Below are positions 1-10,758 of a stretch of DNA of 64,000 nucleotides, one piece after another. The DNA comes from Polyporus tsugae. Lineage: Eukaryota > Basidiomycota > Agaricomycetes > Polyporales > Polyporaceae. A program made the translations under genes and the position numbers. The stretch covers positions 682,001 to 746,000 of the forward strand of contig JAHRBS010000003.1 in NCBI GenBank assembly GCA_024305745.1. Reading direction: 5' to 3'. Numbering within the stretch: position 1 is the stretch's first letter; the number at the start of each line of letters is the position of its first letter. The notes beneath the pieces were generated by a model. The model ran no database searches and was not told the origin of the DNA. It saw nothing but the letters and a program-made list of their open reading frames with translations.

Positions 1-419
1 CGCTTCAGGGCGGGCTGGCGCTGGCTGGCTCGATGCAACAGACGTCGGCCAGAAGTCGGCACGCGGGTGGGGCGCTGTGTCATAGCGTGTGGCTGAACAT
101 CTCTGCCACTCACCATTCCCAACGTTGAGCTCCCCACGTACTTGCTCGAGCTTCATTGCTCGGTCTCTTCGACGGGATATCTTTATAATCTACTAACTCT
201 GAGTAAGTAGGTGCAGAATGCTCTTCCTGGCGGTCTGGTGGGTCGGTTCTTAGGATCACATGCCCCCCTGCGCCGAACCAGTTCGGATCTCGTTCGACAC
301 CGCCCGCAACCGAGGATCATCGTCTGCATCGTCTCCAGCCTCATTCACCCTTTGCTGCGCTCTATATGAACTCGAGCTGACATTGTCCCAGTCCCATTAC
401 GTCCCCGACCTCCCCCTCC

Positions 420-1225
420 ATGTTGTCCTTCTCATCGCCCATCAGAATCGCAGCCGCAAAACCCCGCCCCATCCATCCCCGACACGGCGCGATGCTCACT
501 CGCACCGCTTCGGAAATCCTCCCCCGTTTGTGGCTGTCGGGGCTTTACACCGCTGTAGACGAAGAACAACTCGTGGCAATAGGCGTAACGCATATTGTTT
601 CCATCCTCGAGCAACGTCCAAAATACCCAGCTGCCCTCAAGAAACTTAAGACACTACATATCCCCCTCCAGGACGTTGATACCGCCGACCTCCTCCAACA
701 TTTTGATGTCACCACCGCCTTTATAAAGTCCGCTCTCGAGGACAAGCGCAATGTTGTCTTGGTGCGTACTACCAGCCGGTTGTGACGATTGCCAATGCCG
801 CACCCCTGCAACGAGGTCGCGCGCAGGCAAAGTCTGATCTCCCCGCAGCGCGACGATACTGTACTGACGACGCATGTTCGCAGGTCCACTGCGCGATGGG
901 CATCTCTCGATCCGCCACCGTCGTCTCTGCGTATCTCGTCGCGACCACCCTTATGCACCCCCACGAGGCCATCGAGTTTGTCCAGTCCAAGCGCGAGATC
1001 GTCTGCCCGAACCTAGGCTTCCGCCGCCAGCTCGAAGTCTACGCCTCCCGCCTCCGTGGAACCAGGAAGCTGAGGAAGCTCGTACCCCCACCGATACGTG
1101 CGACGGTGACCTACAACTCGATCTTCACCGACCACTTCCGCAGGCTGCGCCCGCCGGAGCCCATGCGCTTTTGCCCTCCCCCTCCTCCCTCAATAGCAAG
1201 GACGCGGAGAGGCTCGATGGGCTGA
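420..1225 (+). CDS. Dual-specificity protein phosphatase (DSP/PTP family)
   Basis: This gene encodes a small cysteine phosphatase predicted to remove phosphate from Tyr and Ser/Thr residues. Two exons are supported: 420-761 and 884-1225, with a 122-nt GT...AG intron at 762-883. The splice joins residues VLV to HCAMGISRS, which is the P-loop signature HCxxGxxRS with the nucleophilic Cys and the Arg. The domain start (SEILPRLWLSGLYTA) and the alternation of helices and strands fit the DSP fold. The first ATG is at 420. A second in-frame ATG at 492 sits just before the domain and could be the true start. The tail after the catalytic domain is proline-rich. The length of about 227 residues is normal for an atypical DSP. 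The substrate cannot be told from the sequence. Confidence 0.85.
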
Positions 1226-2509
1226 GCTCGGCCTCATCTCGACCTCTACCTCGCGCCTTTCCCTGTTCTGGAGCTTCTAGATGGAAAACCACCAGCTTCC
1301 CGTGGTCTCCCTTACCCGAAAGGAGGACGGCGCGCCTACGGATGGCAGCTCATGTGGCTTCATTTCGGATGCAGTGGTCGTGCATTGCGCTTCGTGGTTA
1401 CGTAGTAAGTGCCCCGTGTCGTTGTACGAATGGGCTTTTGCTGGAACGTGTACGACATTGACACCCATCGTCGCTGTGTGCTTTGCACTTTAATTGGTCG
1501 CGGACGGCTGTCTTTGGAAGGGTTTCGCATGCAATGTCGCTACTTAATGTTATCTATTAGGAGGTGGGTGTGATTCGTGCATCCCACACTGATCTCGCTC
1601 GCCGCTGCGCAACTTTGCTAGATGAAGGGTGAAAGCGGACGGTTCGCTCCTCTCCCTGTGCACGTGAAGAACTTCGCAAACACTGACTTGACTCTGAGTT
1701 CCATTCCCATCTTAAGCATCGGTAGAGTGCTTTCTCAATCGCGATGCTCGTACATCCTCGCTGACTACCGCTTCCGCCGTCCAGGACCGTTTCCATGTAC
1801 TTGGCCCTATCGCCGCCCGCCCATCCGCTCGTTCATGGGATACTAGCGCGAACGCTACGCAGTCCTCCTTTCCCCGATGGTTGGCGGTGTTCCGTTAGCA
1901 TTTATCCCGACTCTTCGGGGAACCTCTCAAGCAGATTTTGTCAACTCTCAATCACTGAATCCTAGTTTGATGACTCATCGCGCGTCCTGGATGCCTATTT
2001 TCCCAGGCTCCTTCAGCATCTATCCAAATATTGCTTCGGCGCTCTGCAATGCTGATGGCATTTTGCTGCGCGTTGGCGTGGTAAGCATGAAGCATGAGAG
2101 ACAACGAATGCGGTGTTTGCTGAGTAATCTCAGCTGTCGGAGATATCGAAGCGAGGAGTCGAGGACGAAGACGTACCAGTGGTTCGTATTCACTCCAGGA
2201 CTTCTGGGTGTCGGGACTTATATGCGAATGTAGATAGATTATTAACTCACGCAAACTTGCCGCGCTTGAACGTTTGAACCCTGACCTCTCAGTAAGTCAT
2301 GTTCTGCACGTAGCATTATTTGGATGCTGATTGCACCTACATTTCTCTCAAGCGTGGCTAACATATAGGGCGCTTGTCCCTCTGTTAACCCCGAGCATGC
2401 TCGGACATACTGGAATGAGGATGGGCGGGAACGGATTGCGTCACCTTCCACGCAAATGTCATCTATGCTTGCAGTTTCCTTGTAGGTCATCTTGTCCCGC
2501 TGCAGAACA
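1226..2509. other. Intergenic region, no gene seen
   Basis: There are about 1.3 kb between the phosphatase and the CmcJ-like gene. The open frames here are short, none carries a recognisable motif, and I found no tRNA or transposon signature. It probably holds the 3' end of the upstream transcript and the promoter of the downstream gene. Confidence 0.5.
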
Positions 2510-2517
2510 TATATAAA
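2510..2517 (+). promoter_or_regulatory. TATA box of the CmcJ-like gene
   Basis: A perfect TATATAAA lies about 100 nt before the ATG at 2620, and a pyrimidine-rich leader follows it. This is a plausible core promoter for the downstream gene. The call rests on sequence match and spacing only. Confidence 0.5.
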
Positions 2518-2619
2518 CAGCCCCAGTATCTGACCGACTCCATCAGTTCGTTTAGCGCAGGTTCACTCGCCCATCCAACTTCAAGCTTTCTACTCCATCC
2601 AACACACATCGACGTCATA

Positions 2620-3576
2620 ATGGCAACCGCTGCCGTCCTCGCTCCCCGCGACGTCCCGACGACGTTGAACTACTTCAAGGCTCTGGACGACGAGCCGCTG
2701 CGTTTTCTCGCCAGGTCGAACATCACCAACGTCGGGTCCGACCCGCAGCCCACGGTCGTGCACGACGTGCGCGGGCGCGAGGCCGAGTTCTCGCTCGACA
2801 AGAACGGCTTCCAGTTCGTGCGCTGGCCGAGCGTCGAGAAGGACTTCACGGACGAGGAGGTTATCAAGGAGAAGTACTACCCCGAGGTCGAGCGCATCTT
2901 GAAGGAGACGACGGGCGCGAAGCGCGTCCACATATTTGACCATACCATCAGGTTTGTTCGACCGACGTTCAAGTTGCCCGTGGCCTGAGCTGACGCGTCC
3001 GCCCTCTCGTCCAGGCGCAACCCGAGCTCTGAGGCTCAGTCGGACCCCAGGAACCGCGGCCCCGCCGTAAGCACCGCGATTGCCGTCCGACCAGCAGGTC
3101 CTGATGTCTTACTATATCCTATCCGCACGCAGGAGTCCGTCCACGTCGACCAGACGTACTGGGCGTCCGCCGAGCGCGTGAAGCACCACCTCCCCGAGGA
3201 CGCTGCGCGCCTTTTGGGCGCGCGCGTGCGCATCATCAACGTCTGGCGGCCGATCGCGCACGCCGTCGCGCACAAGCCGCTCGCGGTCGGGGACTGGCGG
3301 ACGCTCGACGAGGGCGACCTCGTGCCGATCGAGCTCGTGTACCCGGACCGCTCGGGTGAGCTCTACGGCGTGAAGCACAACGCCGCGAAGGAGCTCAGGT
3401 GGCACTACCTGGGCGGGCAGACGCCCGAGGAGGTGACGCTCATCAAGTGCTACGACTCGGAGACGGACAGGGCGAGGCTGACGCCGCATTCGGCGTTCAC
3501 GGACGAGGGGAGCTCGAAGGAGGCGCCGCATCGGCAGTCGATTGAGGTGCGGGCGTTGGTGTTTGATGCCGAGTAG
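2620..3576 (+). CDS. CmcJ/AsaB-like hydroxylase/methyltransferase family protein
   Basis: This belongs to the fungal family usually named CmcJ-like methyltransferase, AsaB-like hydroxylase/desaturase or GA4-desaturase-like. Members are often found near secondary-metabolism genes, and few have a proven reaction. Three exons fit: 2620-2951, 3015-3066 and 3133-3576, with introns at 2952-3014 and 3067-3132. Family landmarks include the N-terminal LNYFKALDDEP, the FDHTIRR stretch at the first splice junction, VHVDQTYW after the second, and the NVWRPI and WHYLGGQTPEEV segments near the C terminus. The length of about 275 residues is typical. The ATG is preceded by a TATA box about 100 nt upstream. 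No biosynthetic partner gene lies beside it, so the substrate is unknown. Confidence 0.75.
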
Positions 3577-3842
3577 ATGTGTGTTTGGAGTTGTGCTGGC
3601 TGTGCCACCGGGATTGTACTCAGGCGCGGCTGCGATATGTATGAACTAATGGATGACGGCGAGTTGGGTGATAGAAAGGGGGCTGTAGGAGCGCCGGTTG
3701 TGCTCTTCTGACCATTATGTAGCGTCGTCGGTCTTATCCCATCCGTTCTCCGTTCACCGCCAAAGAAGACGAAGCAAAGCCACGCCGTCTGCACCACTTG
3801 TGGCAATCGCTGTCGACGTCGCCCGGCTCACTGATTCTATCC

Positions 3843-5718
3843 ATGCAGCCCATGCGGCCCCTGTCTCGCTACACCGACGGCTGGCATGTCTTGTATAACG
3901 CGACTCCCTTCCGGGACGAGGGTAACCAGTGGAGTCTGTTTTGGCATGAATGGTGGGGTGCGAGCTCCCTCGGAAAGGCACGCCTGGATCTCGCAACTCG
4001 CGCGAACCCCAAGACCTCCCCCCATCGCATCCTCGAGGTGACCCAAGACAGGGTCTGGAACCAGTTGAATGTCCTTCATGACTCGAAGGGCGGAATACTC
4101 GTGCGTGAGGAATACACCTTGCTTTACGACAGGCTTTCCGCCGCATTCGAGGGCGACGAGTCGGGTGCAGTCGTTACCGGACAGTATGGTGTCGGTGAGC
4201 ACATCTTCAAGGTCGCGGTGCGATGTATGCGGTATGCTGACCGATCAACTTGGCAGGGAAGTCGTGTTTTCTCGTCTACGTACTGCTGAGGCGCATGGGT
4301 GAGGGAAGACCTGTGCTCTTCTCGACGTGGTTCAACTCGACACTCCTTTTTGACCAGCACGGTGTGCGCTACATGCACCGGAAGCAGGAAGTTGAGCTCG
4401 ATCACCTTCCTCCCAGAGACCGCTCCGTGTCAACGTCTCGTGCATGGTCTTTGATCGACGCATCTGCTCGCAACACACCTGCATGTTCTATGCTCCTCCA
4501 CCGCCTGCTCTTCGTTGTCTTCGCCGCTCCCCCGCAATCCGAGAGGTACCGGGACTGCCTCACGCGTGACTATGCTCTTCACTTTATTATGGAACCGTGG
4601 CGCGTTTGGGAGCTGGAGAGACTGTAAGTTCTGTAACACGGCGTGGTTAGCTCATCTGCGACGCCGCTGATTCCTCGTTAGGCTATCCGTCGACGGCCTC
4701 ACGCCGCTGAGCCAGGATAAACGCGCCCAATACAACTTGAACCGGAAGAACGTGGAACAGGTGGTGCAGAAGGTCGGCCCTTGTCCACGCGACGTGATCC
4801 TCTCCGTACGCTCGCCCATCAGATACGAGGACGACGTTCGTTCTTCGCTGGCAGGGATCTGGAACGTGCGGGACGTGCGGGATCTCTTCGCGAGTGCCCA
4901 TCATGATATGACTTGGCACTCGTCGGAGCTCGTCGTGCTCCGAAGAGCGGATGCCAGTGTCACTGATGCGATGGAAGGCCATGAACGGCCGCTCATCTCC
5001 TTCAAGTCGCGGGACATCGGCTTGAGGATCATGAGCCAGCTGGGGTACCTCGGCGTCGATGATGCCAGAGAGCTTTTCAAGGCGAACGATATATGGCCGG
5101 AGAGTAGGGCGCTGGCTCAGCGGGTCTTTGAAGGGCTTGTCATTCGGGTGATCAGTGGGGGTGAGCCGAGTATGGACAGCATGTACGTTCGCCGTGTCTT
5201 CAGCTTTCGGTTCGCTGGTGTTGACTAACTCTGACAGGTCTGACACAGTATTCAGGACGCAGCCGCCGTGCGACCATGAGCCCCTTCCGAGGCCCCCCAT
5301 CAAGCCTAGGAAGGTGGTCCCGGCATGCGAAGATGTCTCTACCATGACCCTGGACGAGGCCTTCTGCTATTTTCCCCTGCGTCGGGATAACCCAGTGTTC
5401 GACGCCTTCTTTTTGGAGGTGACGGCCGACACCGTGGTCGTTTGGCTCTTCAAGATAGCGATCCCACGCAAGTGCGTCGACAGCCACGACGATGCATTCG
5501 ACATGCTGGCCGCGCTCTTGGAGAAGGCCAGGACCCACTTCGGCAAGCCAAAGTCTCAGCCGAAATACGTGCTCATCGCGCCCTACCGGCGCAACTAGAC
5601 TTCGACGTGGGACGTCACGCGTAAGGAGTTCAAAGGCGACGTTCACGTTCACTACATCGACGTCACGGCCCTCGGCTGCGAGACGGCGTACCTCACCGAC
5701 TACGCTGAGCCGGCGTGA
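3843..5718 (+). pseudogene. Decayed proximal copy of the Crinkler/RHS-like P-loop NTPase
   Basis: This is the partner of the intact gene at 8376-10370, with introns in the same places (4195-4256, 4624-4681, 5183-5237). Splicing the first intron rebuilds a Walker A motif, GQYGVGKS. Three lesions are visible. The ATG used by the distal copy is gone and the segment before 3843 is frameshifted, so the first usable in-frame ATG is 3843. A TAG at 5596-5598 replaces a CAG of the other copy. After it, 39 further codons stay open to a TGA at 5716-5718 that matches the other copy's end. The PD-(D/E)XK-like core (VFDAFF...VVWLFKIAI) lies before the TAG, so a product lacking the N terminus and the last 40 residues could still be made. 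The choice of pseudogene over truncated gene is my judgement. Confidence 0.7.
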
Positions 5719-6080
5719 ATTGTAGTCGGCATCTATGAGTCCTCTGTATCATTGTTGTCTTCCTTCGACCCCCGTGATGATGATGTATATTAATATTAGC
5801 ATCCACGCGTATCATAGGGAGCTCATCTTCTCCACGCATACGACTGACCCCATTCTCATGTGACTGGGCTGCAGACAGTGGTTTGCAGCCTGTGGCAGGA
5901 GGAAGGTCTAACTTTGGCAAGTCCCGTTGCAACGGTCAAACCTTAAGCTTATCCAGACAGTATGCATCGGAGTCGTGCCATGATGGTGACCAATTCCATC
6001 TTGTCCTCTCCTCATCCGTTGCCGCCGCCGCCGCCTCGACGAGCAAAAGGTCTTCCGTCGCATTGCTGTGGGGCGACTAG

Positions 6081-7641
6081 ATGGGTGAGCCGGGGGAGCA
6101 AAAACGCTGTGAGGCGTTAATACGAGGCCAGACCCAGTGTCCACGGTGGTCGGCCCGGTCGAATTCTTTCTGTTCTACCCATAGCAAAGAACTTGCGAAG
6201 CTCGTACGAGTTTACAAGAATGCAGCAGACCATGAAGTTGAATCCCAGCGCCGTGACAACGAGAGAACAAGCCTCTGTGTTGTACAGCGCCGAGGAGATG
6301 GAGGCCGCCGAAGCGGGAACAACGGAGTACCTGGGGGCGCTGCGAGAGGAGTTGGAGGGGAGGACCATGGTCCGTGAGAGATTCTATGCGAACGGTGCGT
6401 GACTGGTTGATATCTATCCCGAACTTTGAGCATCTATACATGGGGCACCATGCACGCCTTCAGGAGGCATAGATGTCGAAGACAAGGACCACGGGCACCA
6501 GAAACGGATCAAGAAGCTCACCCATGAGGAGGCGAAGGTTGCGTCATTGCTTAGCGGCCTCCGAGCGAGTCTCTTCTCGCTGCGAAAAACGGAAGCTCGA
6601 GTGGCCCGCGAACGTCGCCAGTCGAACACAACAGCGGCTGTTTCTCGTGCTACGCATGCAGCCATTCCCAAGCAAACGCCCAGCTCCACGACTTATACGC
6701 AGCGATATCAGTCGCATTTATGGGACTACGAGGCGCATGGTCTGGACGTACAAGAAGACTCGGTTCAGTGGGAAGATCCTCGTACCTTGTCACCAAAGAG
6801 GGACGCGATCGAGGGTCCCGCGACACCGCCAAGGCAACCACTTCGACCCGTGCTTGTGGACGTCAATCGTGCTACCCTGGTTAAAAGAAGATATCAATAT
6901 GGCGGCGAGCACTACACATCGGTGAACGATGGACGACGACCTTATGGACAGCCTCTCGGTACCAGTGGCATGCCAGACGGTGTTCCGGAGTCTTCACGGT
7001 GCGGGCGGTGCGGCCGACTCGTTCAATTGATAATCTCTGCTGTTGTTCGTCTAAACCACACTGTTTATTCATCCGTTGAGTACACTGATAGATGCGTCAA
7101 TACAGGTTGTCTACAGCGCATACAAGACGACGAAGCCTACGCTTTCAGCGACCTCTCGTTGGGTCCCTCGAGAAATCAAGACCCTCGTTTTGGCTTTCAG
7201 CTTGCAATGGCGTCGTCTCGCGCCTGGATTGTTGCTTTCAAGTGCACATAGATGGTGCGTTGCAGATCTCCATACGTGGCGTCAGACGTATTCTCGGCTA
7301 ACTACCAAACATCTAGGGTCCAAGGCTTCGTGAGGACGATTAGCGAGCAAGTGGGGAGTATCATACGGGAGAAGCTCACCCTGTCAATGATGCTTCCTTT
7401 CCTCCGTGCCTTTCAGCAAAGAGCGTTTGAGAGAGCACGGAAGGGGTGAGCAGTTGTCCGCGCGACACCGTTGCATGACTCTGACTGAGAACGTGGCAGG
7501 ATCACGGGAGGCCTGACCTCCCTTGCCGCAGCTTGTTGCGCAGAGTGCCGATGCTGCGGGCGAGACGGTCGTATCCTCTATCAGTGACCGAGGCCAAGGT
7601 GTGGAGAATGTTTCAAAGGGCATGGCTGAAGTTCGCGAGTG
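6081..7641 (+). pseudogene. Decayed proximal copy of the CCCH-motif companion gene
   Basis: This is the counterpart of 10759-12246. The N-terminal Cys-Cys-Cys-His motif is intact with identical spacing to the other copy (C10, C20, C31, H34). After YKNAAD the frame is lost relative to the distal copy by a 5-nt deletion near 6225-6232. The rest of exon 1 continues in another frame to 6394. Introns map to 6395-6463 and 7045-7105 and to two later equivalents. A second, 11-nt deletion lies in the exon near 7500-7535, which matches the distal exon at 11929. The last repeated exon of the distal copy has no clear counterpart. Two independent out-of-frame deletions argue that this copy is dead. Confidence 0.7.
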
Positions 7642-7750
7642 GTGAGTACAGTCCTATTAGTCCCGTAATAGGGGAAGAACGGAAGAACACTCACCAGAAT
7701 CCATTCTCTTTATGCCTAGAATGGCTTTGTGCTGGGAGAACTACAGGATG

Positions 7751-8284
7751 CATCAGTTGTTGGCTTCTTTAGGCTCGACTCGTCACAAGTAATGTGGATC
7801 CTCAATGCTTGTAAATTTTGTGATGATGGGTGTCGGTCTGCCGCTGAAGTTATGTTTCGAGCTCGAGGAGTTTAATGTACATGTAGTATGCCAAGTACGA
7901 GGCCTGCCAATGTTCTGTTAGAGATGCAAGACGGAGGAGAGAAGTCGCGAGGTGGAAAGGAGTTGAACCGTACTGACCCTTACAGGCCTTACTCCTCTGA
8001 TGTCGTGCAAGGATCCAAGCAGGATGACGATGGCGTGGTGGCGGGATCCGAGGGGAACTTGTGATCAGTGTAGATTCTAATAGACGCCCGTTTTGTCACG
8101 ACGTTAACCTGCTCCGACTTTCTCGGAACCGCCGGAGTCGATTCATCTTCCACGTCACGCACTTGCTAAATACTACCTGGCACATCTGGCACGTTTATTG
8201 TATTGATATCTAATAGCTAGTGCCATCGCTGAAATAGATCTGGGCCGGTGGTCTCTGCTCTCTGTCTTGGAACACAACCAATAT
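7751..8284. other. Spacer between the two duplicated units
   Basis: About 530 bp separate the units. I see no open frame with a motif, no terminal inverted repeat and no target-site duplication that would mark a transposon carrying the unit. Confidence 0.5.
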
Positions 8285-8375
8285 GCCAGTGTATGAACTC
8301 CGAGTCATGGATGACGGTAATAGTGGCATGGAGCGTACCAGGACGTAGGGGTGCGGACCTCTTGCTTGAACCACC

Positions 8376-10370
8376 ATGTCGGCACAATCTTCTGACCACC
8401 TACCCCCATCGCGGGACAAGTCGCCACCGCCGAAGAAGGCGAAGCAAAATCCCCTCGCACGCCATCTGCACAGTTTGTGGGAATCACTACGACCCACGCA
8501 GCCCCTGTCTCGCTACACCGATGGCTGGGATGTCCTGTATAACGCGACTCCCTACCGGGACGATCGTAACCAATGGAGTCTATTTTGGCACCAATGGTGG
8601 GGTGCGAGCTCCCCTGGAAATACACACCTGGAGCTCGCTGCTCGCGAGGACCGCAAAACGACCTCCCCTCACCGGATCCTCAAAGTGACACAAGATGCCG
8701 TCTGGCGCATGTTAGGGACCCTGGAAGATTCTAAGGGGAGCATAATCTTGCGCGAGGAGTTTGCTTTGCTTTACGACAGACTTTTCGCGCCATTTGAGGG
8801 GGACTGCTCGGGTGTCCTTGTGAACGGACAACCGGGTATCGGTGAGCGCGGAGTCCTCGAGTTCCCAGGCGAACATGCACTAGATGCTGACCGACATTTT
8901 GGTAGGGAAATCGTACTTTCTTGTCTATGCGCTGCTGAGACGCATGGGCGAGGGCCAACCTGTGCTTTTTTCGACGTCTGCTAAATCGACGCTCCTTGTT
9001 GACCAGTACGGTGTTCGCAACATGTCGACGGACCAAGTCGACGTGCAACGCCTCCCTCCCCAAGACATTGAAGTGTCTACATCGCGTGCCTGGTCTTTGA
9101 TCGACACCTCTCTATCCGGCAAAGCTACAGATTCCGCACTCGTTTGCTCCAAACTCTTCGTTGTCCTCGCCTCGCGCCCACGAGCTGATAGATACAAGGG
9201 CTGGAAAGACCAGTGTTATGCGCCCCCGTTTATCATGGAACCCTGGTTTGTTTGGGAACTCGACTGGCTGTGCGTTTACCATGCAGTGCAATCAACGAGA
9301 TGCAGACCCACTGACTCGGATCCCTCTTCAGACTATCCGTCGACGGCCTTACTCCGCTGAGCCAGGATCAACGGGCCCGATACTACCAGCAGAGAAGGAA
9401 CACAGAACAGCTCGTGCAGGAGGTCGGCCCTTGCCCACGCGACATTTTCTTGTACATGTCGTCGCCCAACGAATACAAACACAGAATCTGTGCTGCGCTG
9501 AAGGGAATCCGGGGCGTGCAGGACATCTGCGATCTCTTCGCGACTGCGGATCGCAACATGAATTGGCAGGGGCAGGTGCTCTTGTTACTCCGAAGAGCGG
9601 GTTCCGCTGGTGGGACGGACATGGATTGGCCGCTCTTCTGCTTCAAGTCGCGGGATATCGGCCGGAGAGTGATGCACCAGGTGGGATACCTAGGTATCGA
9701 GGATGCCGAGGAGCTTTTTAGGGAGAACTGGAGGCAGGTGTGGCGGAGTCGGGCACTGGCCCACTGGATCTTCGAAGGTCTTGTCGTTCGGGTTATCAGC
9801 GGGGGTGGGTCCGGTCTGAACTGCGTGTACGTCGGGCATGTCGTGACATTATCTCGCCCCGTAGATGCTAACTATCTCTGACTACGCCTATCCGACAGGT
9901 CGGACACACTGTTCCAGATGCAGCCGTCAGACAGCGACCTTCGAGCTCTTCTACCGCGATCTATTAAACCTCGGAGGGTGGTTTCGGGGGGCGAAGACAT
10001 CTCGTCACTAACCCTGGACGAGGACCTCTGCTGTTTCCCCATGCGTCGGGATAACCCAGTGTTCGACGCGTTCTTCATGGAGGTGACGGCCGACACCGTG
10101 GTGGTTTGGCTCTTCAAGATAGCGATTCCGCGCAAGTGTGTCGACAGCCACTCCGACGCATTCGATATCCTAGCCGCGCTTTTGGAAAAGGCTAGGACGC
10201 GCTTCGGCAAGCCAAAGGCTGAGCCGAAATACGTGCTCGTTGCGCCGTACCGGCACAACCAGACCGCAACTTGGGACATCACGCGGAGGGAGTTCAAAGG
10301 CGACGTCCACGTTTGCCACATTGTAGAGGATCTCCTCGAATGTCTCCCCGACTACGCGGAGCCAGAGTGA
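8376..10370 (+). CDS. Crinkler/RHS-like P-loop NTPase with C-terminal PD-(D/E)XK-like domain
   Basis: Four exons (8376-8841, 8906-9269, 9332-9826, 9899-10370) give a 598-residue protein. The ATG at 8376 has an ACCACC context. Residues 10-25 hold a basic PPPKKAK stretch that could be a nuclear signal. A Walker A motif GQPGIGKS at about 151-158 is formed by splicing. FIMEPWFVWEL and FKSRDIGRRVM are conserved between the copies. The C-terminal part has DNPVFDAFF (Asp near 497) followed by VVWLFKIAI (Lys near 515), which is the D...xK pattern of the restriction-endonuclease-like domain described for Crinkler/RHS-type effectors. That family is thought to act in nuclei in conflicts between organisms or genomes. 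Assignment is from motif memory; no search was run. The companion gene starts 388 bp downstream on the same strand. Confidence 0.7.
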
Positions 10371-10758
10371 ATCACAGTTGGCGACCTATGCATTCTCTGT
10401 ATCGTTGTGCATGTCTTCCTTCAAACCCCATGTCAATATTAGCACAGTGCAACTTCCACGTGTATCACAGGCTGCTTACCTTCTCCACGCATATGCCTAT
10501 GCCTGACCTCATTTTCGTCGGACTGGCATGCGGACGGTGGCCTGCAGCTGGCAGGAGGCAGGTCCTTGAATGGCAAGTCTCGTCGCGGTCAAACCTTAAG
10601 CTTATCGGATGCCTACGTACGTATATATGTACATATGCATGCACCGTGCCATGAAGGTGACCAGTTCCACCTCGCCCTCTCCTCTTCCATTGCTGGAGCC
10701 GCCTCGACAAACAAAACGCCTGACGTTCAAGTTGCATTGGCCGTGGGGCGACTAGCGA

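Larger units (their letters stand above)
3637..7750 (+). repeat. Proximal unit of a tandem segmental duplication
   Basis: This roughly 4.1-kb unit matches 8285-12360. Matching blocks include the upstream GTATGAACT...ATGGATGACGG segment (about 3640 and 8300), the whole NTPase gene at an offset of 4,644-4,664 bp, the companion gene start at an offset of 4,678 bp, and the intron block with CTAAACCACACTG at an offset of about 4,410 bp. The changing offset shows insertions and deletions since duplication. Intron positions are shared, so the copy was made at the DNA level. The edges are approximate. Confidence 0.85.
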
